Of a stretch of DNA of 64,000 nt, positions 15,956-24,581 are shown piece by piece (position 1 is the first letter of the stretch; the number at the start of each line of letters is the position of its first letter). A program made the translations under genes and the position numbers. The stretch is taken from contig CAVWCW010000019.1 in the NCBI GenBank assembly GCA_963753615.1, positions 86,649 to 150,648 of the forward strand, read 5' to 3'. The notes beneath the pieces are model-generated. The model saw nothing but the letters and a program-made list of their open reading frames with translations, made no database searches and had not been told where the DNA came from. Source of the stretch: CAVWCW01 sp963753615. GTDB lineage: Bacteria; Pseudomonadota; Gammaproteobacteria; Chromatiales; Chromatiaceae.

Positions 15956-17287
15956 ATGCGCAAATTCCTCGCTCTGCTGCTGTTGCTCAGCTGGCTGCCG
16001 CTCCAGGCCCAAACGGTAGCGGTGAGCGGCGTTCGTCTGTGGACCGCTCCCGACCACACCCGCCTGGTATTCGATGCCTCTGCTGCCATCGACCACAAGG
16101 TGTTCAGCTTGGAAGACCCTCAACGCCTGGTGATCGACCTGCAGGCGGTGAAGCTGCAGGCAAGCCCCCCCGCGCCCAAGGCTGAGGACCCGCTGATCCG
16201 CCGCATTCGCAGCGCCGAGCGCAATGGCGGCCAGGACTTGCGGGTGGTGCTCGATCTCAAGCAGTCGGTGCGCCCCAAGAGCTTTCTGCTCAAGCCCAAT
16301 CGGGAGTATGGCCATCGCTTGGTGGTGGACCTGTATCCCAGCGTTCAAGCGGCGGGCAAGGCGGCCCAGGCGGTCACCAAATCCATCGACCAGGCCCGTT
16401 CCCGAGACGTGGTGATCGCCATCGATGCCGGCCATGGCGGTGAGGACCCGGGGGCCCGCGGCCCCAAGGGGACCTATGAGAAGAACGCGGTGCTGGCGAT
16501 TGCCCGCAAGCTGGAGGCGCTGGTGGAGCGCGAACCGGGCATGCGCCCGGTGATGATCCGCGACGGCGACTACTATGTTGGCCTGCGGCAGCGCATGGAG
16601 AAGGCCCACCAGGCCCGGGCCGACCTGTTTATCTCCATACACGCCGATGCCTTTCGCGACCGTCGCGTGCGCGGTTCCTCCGTGTACACTCTGTCCGAGC
16701 GCGGTGCCTCCAGCGAGGCCGCGCGCTGGTTGGCGGACAGCGAGAACGCCGCCGACCTGGTGGGGGGGGTGGGGGGCGTGCGCTTGGAGGACAAGGACCA
16801 ACTCCTGGCCTCGGTGCTGCTGGACCTCTCCCAGACCGCGGCCATGGAAGCCAGCAACGAGGTGGCCCAAGAGGTACACGGGGAACTGAGCAAGCTGGGA
16901 AAGACCCACAAACGCCAGGTACAGCAGGCCGGATTCGTGGTGCTCAAGTCGCCGGACATCCCTTCGCTGCTGGTCGAGACGGCCTTCATTTCCAACCCGC
17001 GGGAAGAGCGCAAACTCAACGACCCGGCGCACCAGCGCCGGCTCGCCGCCGCCCTGATGCAGGGCATCCGCGACTTCTTCCACCGCAGCCCGCCCCCCGG
17101 CACCTGGCTGGCCGACAACCGCAAGCCACCGAGCGAGCACGAGTACGTGATCAGCCGTGGCGACACCTTGTCCACCATCGCCCAGCGTCACCAGGTCAGC
17201 TTGTCGATTCTGAAACAGTTCAACGGCCTGTCCAGCGACCGGATTCGGATTGGCCAGAAGTTGCGGATTCCGTTGCCGGAAGGGTGA
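15956..17287 (+). CDS. amiC: N-acetylmuramoyl-L-alanine amidase AmiC-like (AMIN, Amidase_3, LysM)
   Basis: A periplasmic zinc amidase that splits septal peptidoglycan during daughter-cell separation. It has a signal peptide (FLALLLLLSWLPLQA), an AMIN targeting domain (about residues 20-115), then Amidase_3 (about 150-365) with the zinc ligands in IDAGHGGEDPGARG, YEKNAVLAIARKL and FISIHADAF and the catalytic Glu in LVETAFISNPREE. A C-terminal LysM domain (EYVISRGDTLSTIAQRH) binds glycan. The order and the LysM match the AmiB/AmiC-type gene found between tsaE and mutL in gammaproteobacteria. The length is 443 residues. A helical segment between the catalytic parts (ASVLLDLSQTAAMEAS) is the autoinhibitory helix released by EnvC- or NlpD-type activators in related amidases. 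Confidence 0.94.
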   Translation: MRKFLALLLLLSWLPLQAQTVAVSGVRLWTAPDHTRLVFDASAAIDHKVFSLEDPQRLVIDLQAVKLQASPPAPKAEDPLIRRIRSAERNGGQDLRVVLDLKQSVRPKSFLLKPNREYGHRLVVDLYPSVQAAGKAAQAVTKSIDQARSRDVVIAIDAGHGGEDPGARGPKGTYEKNAVLAIARKLEALVEREPGMRPVMIRDGDYYVGLRQRMEKAHQARADLFISIHADAFRDRRVRGSSVYTLSERGASSEAARWLADSENAADLVGGVGGVRLEDKDQLLASVLLDLSQTAAMEASNEVAQEVHGELSKLGKTHKRQVQQAGFVVLKSPDIPSLLVETAFISNPREERKLNDPAHQRRLAAALMQGIRDFFHRSPPPGTWLADNRKPPSEHEYVISRGDTLSTIAQRHQVSLSILKQFNGLSSDRIRIGQKLRIPLPEG

Positions 17288-17430
17288 GAAGACAGGCGTG
17301 AGGCGGGAGGTGCGGCTGCGCTTCACCCCTCCCACCTCGTCGGTTCGGCTTCACCTCTGGCGTCTCACCCCGTACACTTCAAGGCTTGCTTACTCCTCGC
17401 CCCTAACCGTTTCTGCCCGAGTTGCTCCCC

Positions 17431-19221
17431 GTGAAGCCGATCCAGCTATTGCCAGCGCAACTGGTCAATCAAATCGCCGCCGGCGAGGTGGTCGAACGTC
17501 CGGCTGCGGTGGTCAAGGAGTTGGTCGAAAACAGTCTCGACGCCGGTGCGACGCGCATTCAAGTGGATGTCGAGCAGGGCGGCATCAAGCGCATCCGGGT
17601 GCGCGACGACGGCGAGGGCATTCCCAAGGAGCAGTTGGCCCTGGCGCTGTCCCGCCATGCCACCAGCAAGCTCTCCAGTCTGCAGGACCTGGAGCGGATC
17701 TCCAGCATGGGCTTCCGCGGCGAGGCTCTGCCCAGCATCAGTTCGGTTTCTCGCCTGACGCTGAGTTCCCGGGCCCGGGGCGCCGAGCACGCCTGGCGCG
17801 TCAGCTCCGACGGCGGGGCCAAGCTGCCGCAACCCGAGCCGCTCGCCCACCCAGAGGGCACCACCCTGGAGGTGTTGGATCTGTTCTACAACACGCCGGC
17901 CCGGCGCAAGTTTCTGCGCACCGAAAAGACCGAATACAGCCACTTGGAGACAGTACTGCGGCGCCTGGCCTTGGCCCGCTTCGACGTCGGGTTCAGCCTC
18001 AGTCACAACCAGCGCGAGATCTGGAGCCTGCCCCGGGCCGAGACCGCGCAGCAAAGAGAGCGCCGAGTCGGCGAACTTACCGGGCGTGGCTTTATCGACC
18101 AGGCCCTGTGCCTGGAGCATGCTGCGGCCGGCCTGCGGCTCTGGGGCTGGATCGCCCGGCCTACCTATTCCCGCAGCCAGGCCGACAGCCAGCACTTCTA
18201 CGTAAACGGACGCATGGTGCGCGATCGCCTGGTGGCCCACGCGGTGCGCCAGGCCTACAAGGACGTCCTCTACCACGACCGCCACCCGGCGTACCTGTTG
18301 TACCTGGAGCTGGACCCGCTACTGGTGGACGTCAACGTGCATCCGACCAAGCATGAGATACGCTTCCGCGAAGGGCGTCTGGTGCACGACTTCCTGTTCC
18401 GCACACTGCACCAGGCCCTGGCTGCGGACCGCCCGGCGGCGGCCCCCGCGGCGCCGGACGCCGCCCTGGCCCCGGCCGTCGCCCCTGAGTCCCAGCCTTG
18501 GGCTGAGCCCCGGCAGCACAGTATGCCCCTGGCTCTCGCGGAGCAGCGCTCCGCTTACCAGGCCAGTTTCCGGGCTCAGCAGCCGGCCGAGGTCCCCACC
18601 GCATCGCCGCCGGAGGCCGCCGACAGCGCCCCGGATACGCCGCCCCTGGGTCTGGCCCTGGCTCAGCTGCACGGCATCTATATCCTGGCGCAGAATGCCG
18701 AGGGCCTGGTGCTGGTGGACATGCACGCGGCCCACGAGCGCATCGTTTACGAGCGCTTCAAGCAGGCCTGGGAGGCCGAGGAGGTGCAGCGCCAGCCGTT
18801 GCTGGTGCCGGTGGCGGTCAAGGTCAGCCCCCGAGAGGCCGACCTGGCCGAGGAGCAGCAGCCGGTGCTGCGCCGGCTCGGCGTGGAGATCAGCCGGGTC
18901 GACCGCGAAACCCTGGTGATCCGAGAGATCCCGGCCATGCTTCGCGGCGCCGACGTGGAGCGGCTGCTGCGCGACCTGCTGTCCGACCTGGTGGTGCACG
19001 GCAGCAGCGCTCGCATCCGCGACGAGATCAACTCGGTGCTCGGCACCATGGCCTGCCACGGCGCGGTGCGCGCCAACCGGCGCTTGGGACTGGAGGAAAT
19101 GAACGCGCTGCTGCGGGACATGGAGCGAACCGAGCGCAGCGGCCAGTGCAACCACGGGCGCCCGACCTGGGTTCGGCTGACGATCGCCGAGCTGGACAAG
19201 CTGTTCATGCGCGGCCAATAG
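17431..19221 (+). CDS. mutL: DNA mismatch repair protein MutL
   Basis: MutL couples MutS mismatch recognition to strand removal. The N-terminal GHKL ATPase has IAAGEVVERPAAVVKELVEN, DDGEGIPKEQL, ATSKLSSLQDL, MGFRGEALPSIS and GTTLEVLDLFYNTPARRKF; a Pro/Ala-rich linker covers about residues 335-400, and the dimerisation domain follows. That domain contains DMHAAHERIVYE, the metal-binding motif of endonuclease-type MutL (usually DQHA-x2-E-x4-E), here with Met in place of Gln, and CNHGRPT near the end. The GTG at 17431 gives MKPIQLLPAQLVNQIAAGEVV, the standard opening; an in-frame TTG nine bases earlier is less likely. The length is 596 residues. Confidence 0.96.
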   Translation: MKPIQLLPAQLVNQIAAGEVVERPAAVVKELVENSLDAGATRIQVDVEQGGIKRIRVRDDGEGIPKEQLALALSRHATSKLSSLQDLERISSMGFRGEALPSISSVSRLTLSSRARGAEHAWRVSSDGGAKLPQPEPLAHPEGTTLEVLDLFYNTPARRKFLRTEKTEYSHLETVLRRLALARFDVGFSLSHNQREIWSLPRAETAQQRERRVGELTGRGFIDQALCLEHAAAGLRLWGWIARPTYSRSQADSQHFYVNGRMVRDRLVAHAVRQAYKDVLYHDRHPAYLLYLELDPLLVDVNVHPTKHEIRFREGRLVHDFLFRTLHQALAADRPAAAPAAPDAALAPAVAPESQPWAEPRQHSMPLALAEQRSAYQASFRAQQPAEVPTASPPEAADSAPDTPPLGLALAQLHGIYILAQNAEGLVLVDMHAAHERIVYERFKQAWEAEEVQRQPLLVPVAVKVSPREADLAEEQQPVLRRLGVEISRVDRETLVIREIPAMLRGADVERLLRDLLSDLVVHGSSARIRDEINSVLGTMACHGAVRANRRLGLEEMNALLRDMERTERSGQCNHGRPTWVRLTIAELDKLFMRGQ

Positions 19222-19226
19222 CCGGG

Positions 19227-20177
19227 GTGGGTGCCGCCTCGCAAGTCCAGGCTGCATTGCCGCCGGCGGTCTTTCTGATGGGGCCCACCGCCTCGGGCAA
19301 GACCGAGCTGGCGGTGGCCCTGTCCGAACACATCCCGTGCGGCATCGTCAGCGTCGATTCCACGCTGGTCTACCGGGGGCTGGACATCGGTTCCGCCAAG
19401 CCGGAGCCCGAACTACTGGCGCGGGTCCCGCACCGGCTGGTCGATATCTGCGATCCCAGCGAGTCCTATTCCGCCGCCCGGTTTCGGCAAGACGCCCTGG
19501 CGGCCATGGGGGAGATCCGCGCGGCCGGCGGCCTGCCTCTGCTGGTCGGCGGAACCATGCTCTATTTCCGCGCTCTGGAACAGGGCCTGTCCCCGCTGCC
19601 GGAGGCCGACCCCGGTTTGCGCGCGCGCCTGATGCGCGAGGCGGAACGGGTGGGCTGGCAGACCCTGCACCAACGCCTGGCCCGACTCGACCCGGTGGCC
19701 GCCGGGCGCATCCACCCCAACGACCCCCAGCGCATTCAGCGTGCCCTGGAGGTGATCGAGCTCACCGGGCGGCCCCTTTCGGAGCAGCAGCAGCGGGGCC
19801 CCGGGTTGCCCTGCCGGCTGCTCAAACTGGCCCGGGCCCCGGTACAACGCGCCGAGCTGCACCGGCGCATCGAACTGCGCTTCCGCCAGATGCTGGAGCA
19901 AGGTTTCGAGCAGGAGGTGCGCGGCCTGCTGGCTCGGGGCCTGTCGCCGGCACTGCCGGCAATGCGTGCGGTCGGCTATCGCCAGGTGCTGGGCTATCTG
20001 CTCGGGGAATACGGACGGGACGAGATGATTGCAAAGGGGGTAGCCGCCACCCGCCAGCTAGCCAAGCGGCAGCTCACCTGGCTGCGAGCGGACCCGCAAG
20101 TACATTGGCTCGACGAGTCTCAGGGCGATGTCCTGGGTCAGGCCCTCGGAACGATAAACCTGTTTTTGCGGCGTTGA
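19227..20177 (+). CDS. miaA: tRNA dimethylallyltransferase MiaA
   Basis: MiaA adds the dimethylallyl group to A37 of tRNAs that read UNN codons. The P-loop VFLMGPTASGKTELAVAL is followed by the catalytic VSVDSTLVYRGLDIGSAKP (Asp-Ser; the common form is DSMQVYR or DSALVYR), HRLVDI, YSAARFRQDA and the LVGGTMLYFRAL block, then DPQRIQRALEV and AMRAVGYRQVLGYL. The GTG at 19227 starts five bases after the mutL stop and gives 316 residues, which is normal. The gene lies directly upstream of hfq as in most gammaproteobacteria. Confidence 0.94.
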   Translation: MGAASQVQAALPPAVFLMGPTASGKTELAVALSEHIPCGIVSVDSTLVYRGLDIGSAKPEPELLARVPHRLVDICDPSESYSAARFRQDALAAMGEIRAAGGLPLLVGGTMLYFRALEQGLSPLPEADPGLRARLMREAERVGWQTLHQRLARLDPVAAGRIHPNDPQRIQRALEVIELTGRPLSEQQQRGPGLPCRLLKLARAPVQRAELHRRIELRFRQMLEQGFEQEVRGLLARGLSPALPAMRAVGYRQVLGYLLGEYGRDEMIAKGVAATRQLAKRQLTWLRADPQVHWLDESQGDVLGQALGTINLFLRR

Positions 20178-20309
20178 CGGGCCGAAATCCGCCACCGATA
20201 TGGCAGGATAAAAAATGGTATCATTGTAATTTTAGCGGCCAGGCCCTAACTTGTTAGCTGAGATGAGAAGAGAAGGCCGCGATCATGATCACAATAAGGA
20301 GAATAGAGT

Positions 20310-20564
20310 ATGTCTAAGGGGCAGAGTCTACAAGACCCTTTCCTGAACGCGCTCCGTAAAGAGCGGGTTCCGGTTTCGATTTTCCTGGTCAATGGGATCA
20401 AGTTGCAGGGACAGATAGAATCCTTCGATCAGTTTGTGGTGCTGCTCAAGAACAGCGTCAGCCAAATGGTTTACAAGCACGCGATCTCCACGGTGGTCCC
20501 CGCGCGGAACATTCGCTTCCAGACCCAGCAGTCGGACACTCCCCCGGAAATTGGCAATTTTTAG
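20310..20564 (+). CDS. hfq: RNA chaperone Hfq
   Basis: Hfq forms a hexameric Sm ring that pairs small RNAs with mRNAs. The sequence opens QSLQDPFLNALRKERVPVSIFLVNGIKLQGQIESFDQFVVLL (Sm1 with the conserved Gln-8 and Phe-42 equivalents) and has YKHAISTVVP (Sm2). The C-terminal tail is short, giving 84 residues, compared with 102 in E. coli. A good ribosome site (aaggag at about 20297) precedes the ATG. The 130-base leader after miaA is AT-rich with candidate -10 elements around 20213-20235, so hfq probably has its own promoter. Confidence 0.97.
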   Translation: MSKGQSLQDPFLNALRKERVPVSIFLVNGIKLQGQIESFDQFVVLLKNSVSQMVYKHAISTVVPARNIRFQTQQSDTPPEIGNF

Positions 20565-20691
20565 CACCCTGCAATCCAATCGCGCCGGCCTAGACGCATC
20601 CAGCCAACGCCACCGACCGCTAATCATTCAGCCTGCCGGTAGCGCGAGACCGCTGCTGGCGGCCAAACCCTTCCTAACCTGACGTCACCGG

Positions 20692-21981
20692 ATGTTCGAA
20701 CGCCCCAAGAGCGGAGAGCGCGCAATCCTGGTTCGCATGGATCAGGTCCAGGGCGCGGACGAGCAGGAGCCGGCGTTGCAGGAGTTCAGGCTGCTCGCCG
20801 AGTCCGCCGGCGCCGAGCCCCGGGGGCTGGTGACCGCTGCCCGTCGCAGCCCCGACCCGCGAGTGTTCATCGGTCGCGGCAAGCTCGAGGAAGTGAAACA
20901 GCTAGTGCTGGCGGAGTCTGCTGAGTTGGTCATCTTCGATCACCAGCTAAGCCCCAGTCAGGAGCGCAATCTGGAGCGCGAACTGCAATGTCGGGTGGTA
21001 GACCGCACCGGCCTGATCCTGGATATCTTTGCTCAGCGCGCCCGCTCCTTCGAGGGCAAGCTGCAGGTGGAACTCGCGCAACTGCGCCACCTGTCCACGC
21101 GCCTGGTGCGCGGCTGGACTCACCTGGAGCGGCAGAAGGGCGGTATCGGTCTGCGCGGGCCGGGCGAGACTCAGCTCGAAACCGACCGCCGCCTGCTCGG
21201 GCAGCGCATCACCCATTTGCGAAAGCGTCTGGATCGGGTCTCCGGCCAGCGCGAACAGGGACGCAAGGCGCGCAGCAAAGCGGAGGTGCCCACCATCTCT
21301 CTGGTCGGTTATACCAATGCTGGCAAATCGACTCTGTTCAACCGCATTACGGCCTCCGGGGTCTATGCCGCGGATCAGCTGTTTGCCACCCTGGATCCCA
21401 CCTTGCGCCGTCTCGAACTACCCGGGGAAGGCAGCGTAGTGCTCGCCGATACTGTAGGCTTTATCAGTCAGTTGCCCCACGAACTCGTGGCGGCTTTCCG
21501 CTCCACCCTGGAGGAGACGAGCCGCGCCAGTCTGCTGCTGCACGTGATCGACGCCGCCAGCCCGGAGCGAGCCCACAGCATTGCCGAAGTAAACGAGGTG
21601 CTGGACCAGATCGGCGCGAACGAAGTGGCGCAGATTGAGGTCTACAACAAGATCGATCTGATCGAAGGTATGGAGCCGCGCATCGAGCGGGGCGACCACG
21701 GCCTCGCTCGGCGGGTGTGGTTGAGCGCTCGTACCGGGGTTGGCGTCGAGCTTCTACTGGAGGCCCTCGCCGAGTTCTTCCACCGCGCGCATGTACGCCA
21801 TCATCTGCGCCTTGGGCCCGAGGACGGCAGGCTGAGGGCGCGTATGTTTGACCTGGGGCGGGTGTTGGCCGAGGAGGTCACGGATGATGGGGGCTGGGAG
21901 CTGGATGTCGTGTTGACCCAGCGTGATTTCGATCGCTTGCTGCGCCAGGAGTTGGCGCTGCGTGACCGTCTTATCGCTTGA
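20692..21981 (+). CDS. hflX: ribosome-associated GTPase HflX
   Basis: HflX is a GTPase that binds 50S subunits and rescues stalled or heat-damaged ribosomes. The N-terminal domain shows DPRVFIGRGKLEEVK, IFDHQLSPSQERNLE and VVDRTGLILDIFAQRA, then the GGIGLRGPGETQLETDRRLL block and a coiled linker. The G domain follows with SLVGYTNAGKSTLFN (G1), the TLDPTLRRL switch region, ADTVGFISQLP (G3) and YNKIDLIEG (G4). The 429-residue length is typical. It lies between hfq and hflK in the usual order. Confidence 0.95.
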   Translation: MFERPKSGERAILVRMDQVQGADEQEPALQEFRLLAESAGAEPRGLVTAARRSPDPRVFIGRGKLEEVKQLVLAESAELVIFDHQLSPSQERNLERELQCRVVDRTGLILDIFAQRARSFEGKLQVELAQLRHLSTRLVRGWTHLERQKGGIGLRGPGETQLETDRRLLGQRITHLRKRLDRVSGQREQGRKARSKAEVPTISLVGYTNAGKSTLFNRITASGVYAADQLFATLDPTLRRLELPGEGSVVLADTVGFISQLPHELVAAFRSTLEETSRASLLLHVIDAASPERAHSIAEVNEVLDQIGANEVAQIEVYNKIDLIEGMEPRIERGDHGLARRVWLSARTGVGVELLLEALAEFFHRAHVRHHLRLGPEDGRLRARMFDLGRVLAEEVTDDGGWELDVVLTQRDFDRLLRQELALRDRLIA

Positions 21982-22106
21982 TACCGGCACGTAAGCCCCC
22001 TAGAATCGCGGAACTGTAATCACCGGGTTGGCCTTGGGCCCACCGGCTCTGAGCCGGGTCGGGTTGGAAGCGGCCCTCCGAGAATCCTACTGATTGGGAG
22101 TTTTTC

Positions 22107-23258
22107 ATGGCCTGGAATGAACCGGGTGGCGGTAACAAAGATCCCTGGAGCGGCAAAGGCGGCGACCAGGGGCCACCGGACCTTGACGAGGTGGTCCGCA
22201 AGCTGCAACAGAAGTTGGGCGGCCTGTTCGGCGGCGGTAAGCCGTCCGGCGGCGGCTCCAAAGGCGGCGGTCTGAAAGGCGGCGGTCCCAGCGCTGCTGG
22301 AATCGGGCTGATCGCTGGCATCCTGTTTGTGGTGTGGTTGGCCTCGGGTATTTATATTATCGAACCCGCCCAGCGCGGCGTGGTGCTGCGCTTTGGGGCT
22401 TTCAGCGAGGTCACCCAGCCGGGGCCGCACTGGCACTTCCCCTACCCGATCGAAGATGCGGTGAAGGTCGATGTGGACCGTATCGAGACATTCCCCCACA
22501 AGGCGCAGATGCTGACCCGCGACGAGAATATCGTCGATATCGAGCTGACCGTGCAGTTTCGGGTCCAAGACCCGGCGGACTACCTGTTTCAGGATCGCAC
22601 CCCCGAAAAGACCCTGCAGGATGCCACCGAGACCATCGTGCGCGAGATCATCGGCAAGAGCGATCTCGACTTCATCCTTACCGAGGGCCGCGGGGCGATT
22701 CAAACCGACATCCAAGCCAGCATCCAGGACCTGCTCACCGACTATCGGACCGGGCTGGTGGTGACCAGTATCAACATGCAACCGGCGAAGCCGCCGGAAC
22801 AGGTCAAGAGCGCCTTCGACGACGCCATCAAGGCGCGTGAGGACAAAGAGCGCATCGAGAACGAGGCCGAGGCCTATGCCAACGAGGTGGTGCCTAAGGC
22901 GCGCGGAGCGGCGTCCCGCCGCTTGGCGGATGCCAACGCCTACCGTGATCAGGTGATTGCAGAAGCCGAGGGTGAGACCAGCCGCTTCCTGGCGGTGATG
23001 ACGGAATACAATCGGGCGCCCGAGGTCACCCGTGAGCGTCTGTATCTGGATGCGGTGGAAACCGTGTTGGCCAACTCGTCGAAGGTGTTGATGGACGTCG
23101 AGGGGGGCAACAATCTGGTCTACCTGCCCTTGGATCGCCTGCTGGAGTCTCGCGCCGGCAGGGATAAAACACTGCCGAGCCTTGGGGGGCAGCCGTCGGA
23201 ACAGCAGCCGGGCCCGCAGCCGGCACGTGAAATCAATCGTGGCAGGAGGGTACGCTGA
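22107..23258 (+). CDS. hflK: HflK, FtsH protease modulator subunit
   Basis: HflK is an SPFH/band-7 protein that forms a membrane cage with HflC around the FtsH protease. The N-terminus is Gly/Lys-rich (GGGNKDPWSGKGGDQGPPDL), followed by one membrane helix (IGLIAGILFVVWLASGIYII) and the band-7 domain beginning EPAQRGVVLRFGAF, with the GPHWHFPYPIE and NIVDIELTVQFRVQDPADYLF segments, then a long charged helix rich in Glu and Ala. The stop overlaps the hflC ATG by one base (TGATG). The length is 383 residues. Confidence 0.96.
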   Translation: MAWNEPGGGNKDPWSGKGGDQGPPDLDEVVRKLQQKLGGLFGGGKPSGGGSKGGGLKGGGPSAAGIGLIAGILFVVWLASGIYIIEPAQRGVVLRFGAFSEVTQPGPHWHFPYPIEDAVKVDVDRIETFPHKAQMLTRDENIVDIELTVQFRVQDPADYLFQDRTPEKTLQDATETIVREIIGKSDLDFILTEGRGAIQTDIQASIQDLLTDYRTGLVVTSINMQPAKPPEQVKSAFDDAIKAREDKERIENEAEAYANEVVPKARGAASRRLADANAYRDQVIAEAEGETSRFLAVMTEYNRAPEVTRERLYLDAVETVLANSSKVLMDVEGGNNLVYLPLDRLLESRAGRDKTLPSLGGQPSEQQPGPQPAREINRGRRVR

Positions 23259-24127
23259 TGGGAGGTTCTAGAATATTGCTGCCGATCGGCGCCCTGGTCC
23301 TGGCCTTATTGGTCTATGCCTCCGCCTTCATCGTCGATGAGCGCGAGGTCGCCCTGAAGCTGCGCTTGGGTGAGATCGTCGATGCCGAGAACGAGCCGGG
23401 TCTGCATTTTCTGGTGCCCGTGCTAAACAACGTCAAAAAATTCGACCGCCGAATCCAGACCTTGGATGCGCGCCCGGAGCGCTTCCTGACGCTGGAAAAG
23501 AAGGACGTGATCGTCGACTCCTATGCCAAGTGGAGGATCTCGGATGTGGCCCAGTACTTCCGCTCCACCGGCGGCAACCAGGACCGCACCGCATTGCTGC
23601 TATCGGAGCGAATCAACACCAGTCTTCGGGACGAGTTCGGCAAGCGCACGGTCCAGGAGGTGATTTCCGGTGAACGCGCCGAGATCATGGAATTGTTGAC
23701 CAAGGACTCGGACGAAAAGGCCAATGAGTTGGGGGTGGAGATCATCGACGTCCGGGTCAAGCGCATCGATTTGCCGTCGGAAGTCAGCGAATCGGTCTAC
23801 AATCGCATGCGCGCCGAGCGCGAGCGGGTGGCTCGCGACCTGCGCGCCCAGGGCTCGGAGGCGGCGGAGCGCATTCGCGCGGACGCCGACCGCCAGCGCA
23901 CGGTGATCCTGGCCAATGCCTACAGCGAAGCCGAGCAACTACGCGGCGAGGGCGACGCGAAAGCGGCAGAGACATACGCCACGGCCTACAACCAGGATCC
24001 CGAATTCTACAGTTTCTACCGCAGCCTGAACGCCTATCGTGAGGTATTCAGCGGCGGCTCAGACCTGTTGGTTCTCAAGCCCGATTCGGAGTTCTTTCGC
24101 TACTTCAACCAGATGCGCCAAGACTGA
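23258..24127 (+). CDS. hflC: HflC, FtsH protease modulator subunit
   Basis: HflC is the partner of HflK. It has a short N-terminal membrane helix (ILLPIGALVLALLVYASAFIV), DEREVALKLRLGEIV, GLHFLVPVLNNVKKFDRRIQTLDARPERFLTLEKKDVIVDSYAKWRI, then FGKRTVQEVISGERAEIM and the ELGVEIIDVRVKRIDLP segment, which is diagnostic. The C-terminal FYRSLNAYREVF and SEFFRYF match the family. The length is 289 residues. It is translationally coupled to hflK. Confidence 0.96.
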   Translation: MGGSRILLPIGALVLALLVYASAFIVDEREVALKLRLGEIVDAENEPGLHFLVPVLNNVKKFDRRIQTLDARPERFLTLEKKDVIVDSYAKWRISDVAQYFRSTGGNQDRTALLLSERINTSLRDEFGKRTVQEVISGERAEIMELLTKDSDEKANELGVEIIDVRVKRIDLPSEVSESVYNRMRAERERVARDLRAQGSEAAERIRADADRQRTVILANAYSEAEQLRGEGDAKAAETYATAYNQDPEFYSFYRSLNAYREVFSGGSDLLVLKPDSEFFRYFNQMRQD

Positions 24128-24276
24128 CGGGCATGTTCCCGGAACGGCAGTCGACCGGGGCGGCATGGACAAGCCGCTCCGTCTTTGGCACAATTCGGCC
24201 GCCTGTCGCGGGGCGGATCGGCCGCTTGGCCTCGTTGCGGCGCAGCTAGCCGGGAATCTCCCCGGTTTATCCTGGT

Positions 24277-24462
24277 ATGTGGCAGGAATTCTGGCTGGCG
24301 GCGGCTCTGCTCCTGGTCATCGAGGGTATCTGGCCGTTTCTGAATCCGGCCAGCCTGCGCCAAGCGCTCTTGCTGATGGCCGAGCAAAGCGACCGCAGCC
24401 TGCGTGTGCTGGGGTTGTTCAGCATGCTGTCCGGGGTTGGATTGCTGTATCTCTTGAATTAA
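24277..24462 (+). CDS. DUF2065 family small membrane protein (YjeT-like)
   Basis: A 61-residue protein with two membrane helices: FWLAAALLLVIEGIWPFLNPASLRQ and a second segment VLGLFSMLSGVGLLYLLN. The E-G-I-x-P-F-x-x-P motif and size are those of DUF2065/YjeT, the gene found between hflC and the next housekeeping gene in gammaproteobacteria. Function is unknown; position suggests a link to the HflKC-FtsH complex or simply conserved linkage. Confidence 0.86.
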   Translation: MWQEFWLAAALLLVIEGIWPFLNPASLRQALLLMAEQSDRSLRVLGLFSMLSGVGLLYLLN

Positions 24463-24581
24463 GCGGGTGGGCCGGGAGCGGCGCAAGCCAGGCGAGCGCA
24501 TGAAAAGATCGACTCAACCGGCAACCAGGGCCCGGCAGCGGTTCGTGGTGCTCTCGGAATTCTGTTACGGATCGAATCCCC

